A stretch of 33,616 nucleotides of DNA from Pseudomonadota bacterium (GTDB lineage Bacteria; Desulfobacterota; Desulfobacteria; Desulfobacterales; Desulfosarcinaceae). Position 1 is the stretch's first letter. Each line of letters starts with the position of its first letter. The notes beneath the pieces were generated by a model. The model made no database searches, was not told the origin of the DNA, and saw nothing but the letters and a program-made list of their open reading frames with translations. Below are positions 33,424 to 33,616 of this stretch, in pieces. The translations under genes and the position numbers were made by a program. Where the stretch lies: positions 1-33,616 of the forward strand of contig JAEYRZ010000162.1 of the NCBI GenBank assembly GCA_023435265.1. The letters are read 5' to 3'.

Positions 33424-33616
33424 ATGAATTTTGTAGTCATCGGCGGCGATGCCGCCGGCATGAGCGCGGCCAGCCGCGCCAAGCGCAAACGCCCGGAAAT
33501 GCAGGTCATGGTGTTGGAACAATCGCAGGATGTCTCCTACAGCGCCTGAGGGATTCCCTACAACCTGGCGGCGCCGGGATAAGCGATCGAAGACTTGGTC
33601 GTGCGCGATATCGGCA
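33424..33616 (+). CDS. CoA-disulfide reductase/NADH oxidase-like flavoprotein, 5' part, with in-frame TGA at the active-site Cys and an in-frame TAA
   Basis: AAGGAG precedes ATG 33424. The translation MNFVVIGGDAAGMSAASRAK is the FAD-binding start of the CoA-disulfide reductase/Nox family. At codon 42, where the family has its redox Cys in SYSACG(M/I)PYN, the sequence reads SYSA-TGA-GIPYN. UGA at precisely this Cys suggests selenocysteine, and CCTGGC-GGC-GCCGGG 20 bases downstream could form a small SECIS-like hairpin. However, a second in-frame stop, TAA at 33580-33582, follows before the conserved IEDLVVR, and UAA is not a selenocysteine codon. So this is either a selenoprotein gene with a sequence error or mutation, or a pseudogene. 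The gene runs off the window. Confidence 0.65.

Overview
The window is GC-rich DNA that reads like a Desulfobacterota (deltaproteobacterial, probably sulfate-reducing or syntrophic) chromosome. The grounds are several HdrA-type flavoproteins with MvhD and FrhB/FdhB-like partners, sigma54 enhancer-binding proteins next to PAS histidine kinases, a di-heme c-type sensor kinase, and an FAD-dependent CoA-disulfide-reductase-like gene with UGA at its active-site cysteine. No taxonomic marker is present, so this assignment is inference. I found no tRNA, rRNA, CRISPR array or insertion sequence.

Layout. (1) 1-3990, plus: carbohydrate-type ABC importer (binding protein cut by the window edge, two permeases, ATPase). 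(2) 4093-7344, plus: a large unrecognised protein with a PHP-like histidine motif and a membrane C-terminal part. (3) 7442-11302, minus: a receiver/kinase protein, a membrane sensor kinase with two heme-c motifs, and a short HdrC-like ferredoxin fragment. (4) 11297-12086, plus: hdrB with a one-base frameshift. (5) 12225-21234, minus: the core of the window, an electron-transfer operon in the order receiver protein, HdrA-GltD fusion (frameshifted), MvhD, FrhB/FdhB-like protein, and a tandem HdrA carrying a complete response-regulator receiver domain inside it. A sigma54 promoter (21282-21297), an AT-rich palindrome and a perfect 20-bp palindrome lie upstream. (6) 21498-24804, minus: a sigma54 activator and a receiver-PAS-kinase protein behind a near-consensus sigma70 promoter, plausible regulators of the operon. 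(7) 25027-26519, plus: a protein-kinase-like protein and a UspA protein. (8) 26949-29953, minus: a FecBCD-type ABC importer whose leader holds a promoter and an intrinsic terminator. (9) 30399-32493, minus: a zinc-ribbon protein, a small unknown protein and a second PAS-sigma54 activator. (10) 32875-33616, plus: thioredoxin and the start of the CoA-disulfide-reductase-like gene.

How it works together. The Hdr/Mvh/Frh-like proteins look like a soluble flavin-based electron bifurcation or confurcation complex. It would link NAD(P)H (GltD module) and another donor (FrhB-like module) to ferredoxin and a disulfide/thiol couple (HdrB). What is unusual is the signalling wired into it: a stand-alone receiver opens the operon, another receiver is embedded in the second HdrA, and kinase/activator genes flank it. 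Phosphorylation may therefore act on the enzyme itself as well as on transcription.

Caveats. There are two single-base frameshifts, both in short C/G runs (hdrB near 11940, hdrA-gltD at 20711-20715), and an in-frame TAA in the last gene. Sequencing errors or real gene decay could explain these, and the sequence alone does not decide.
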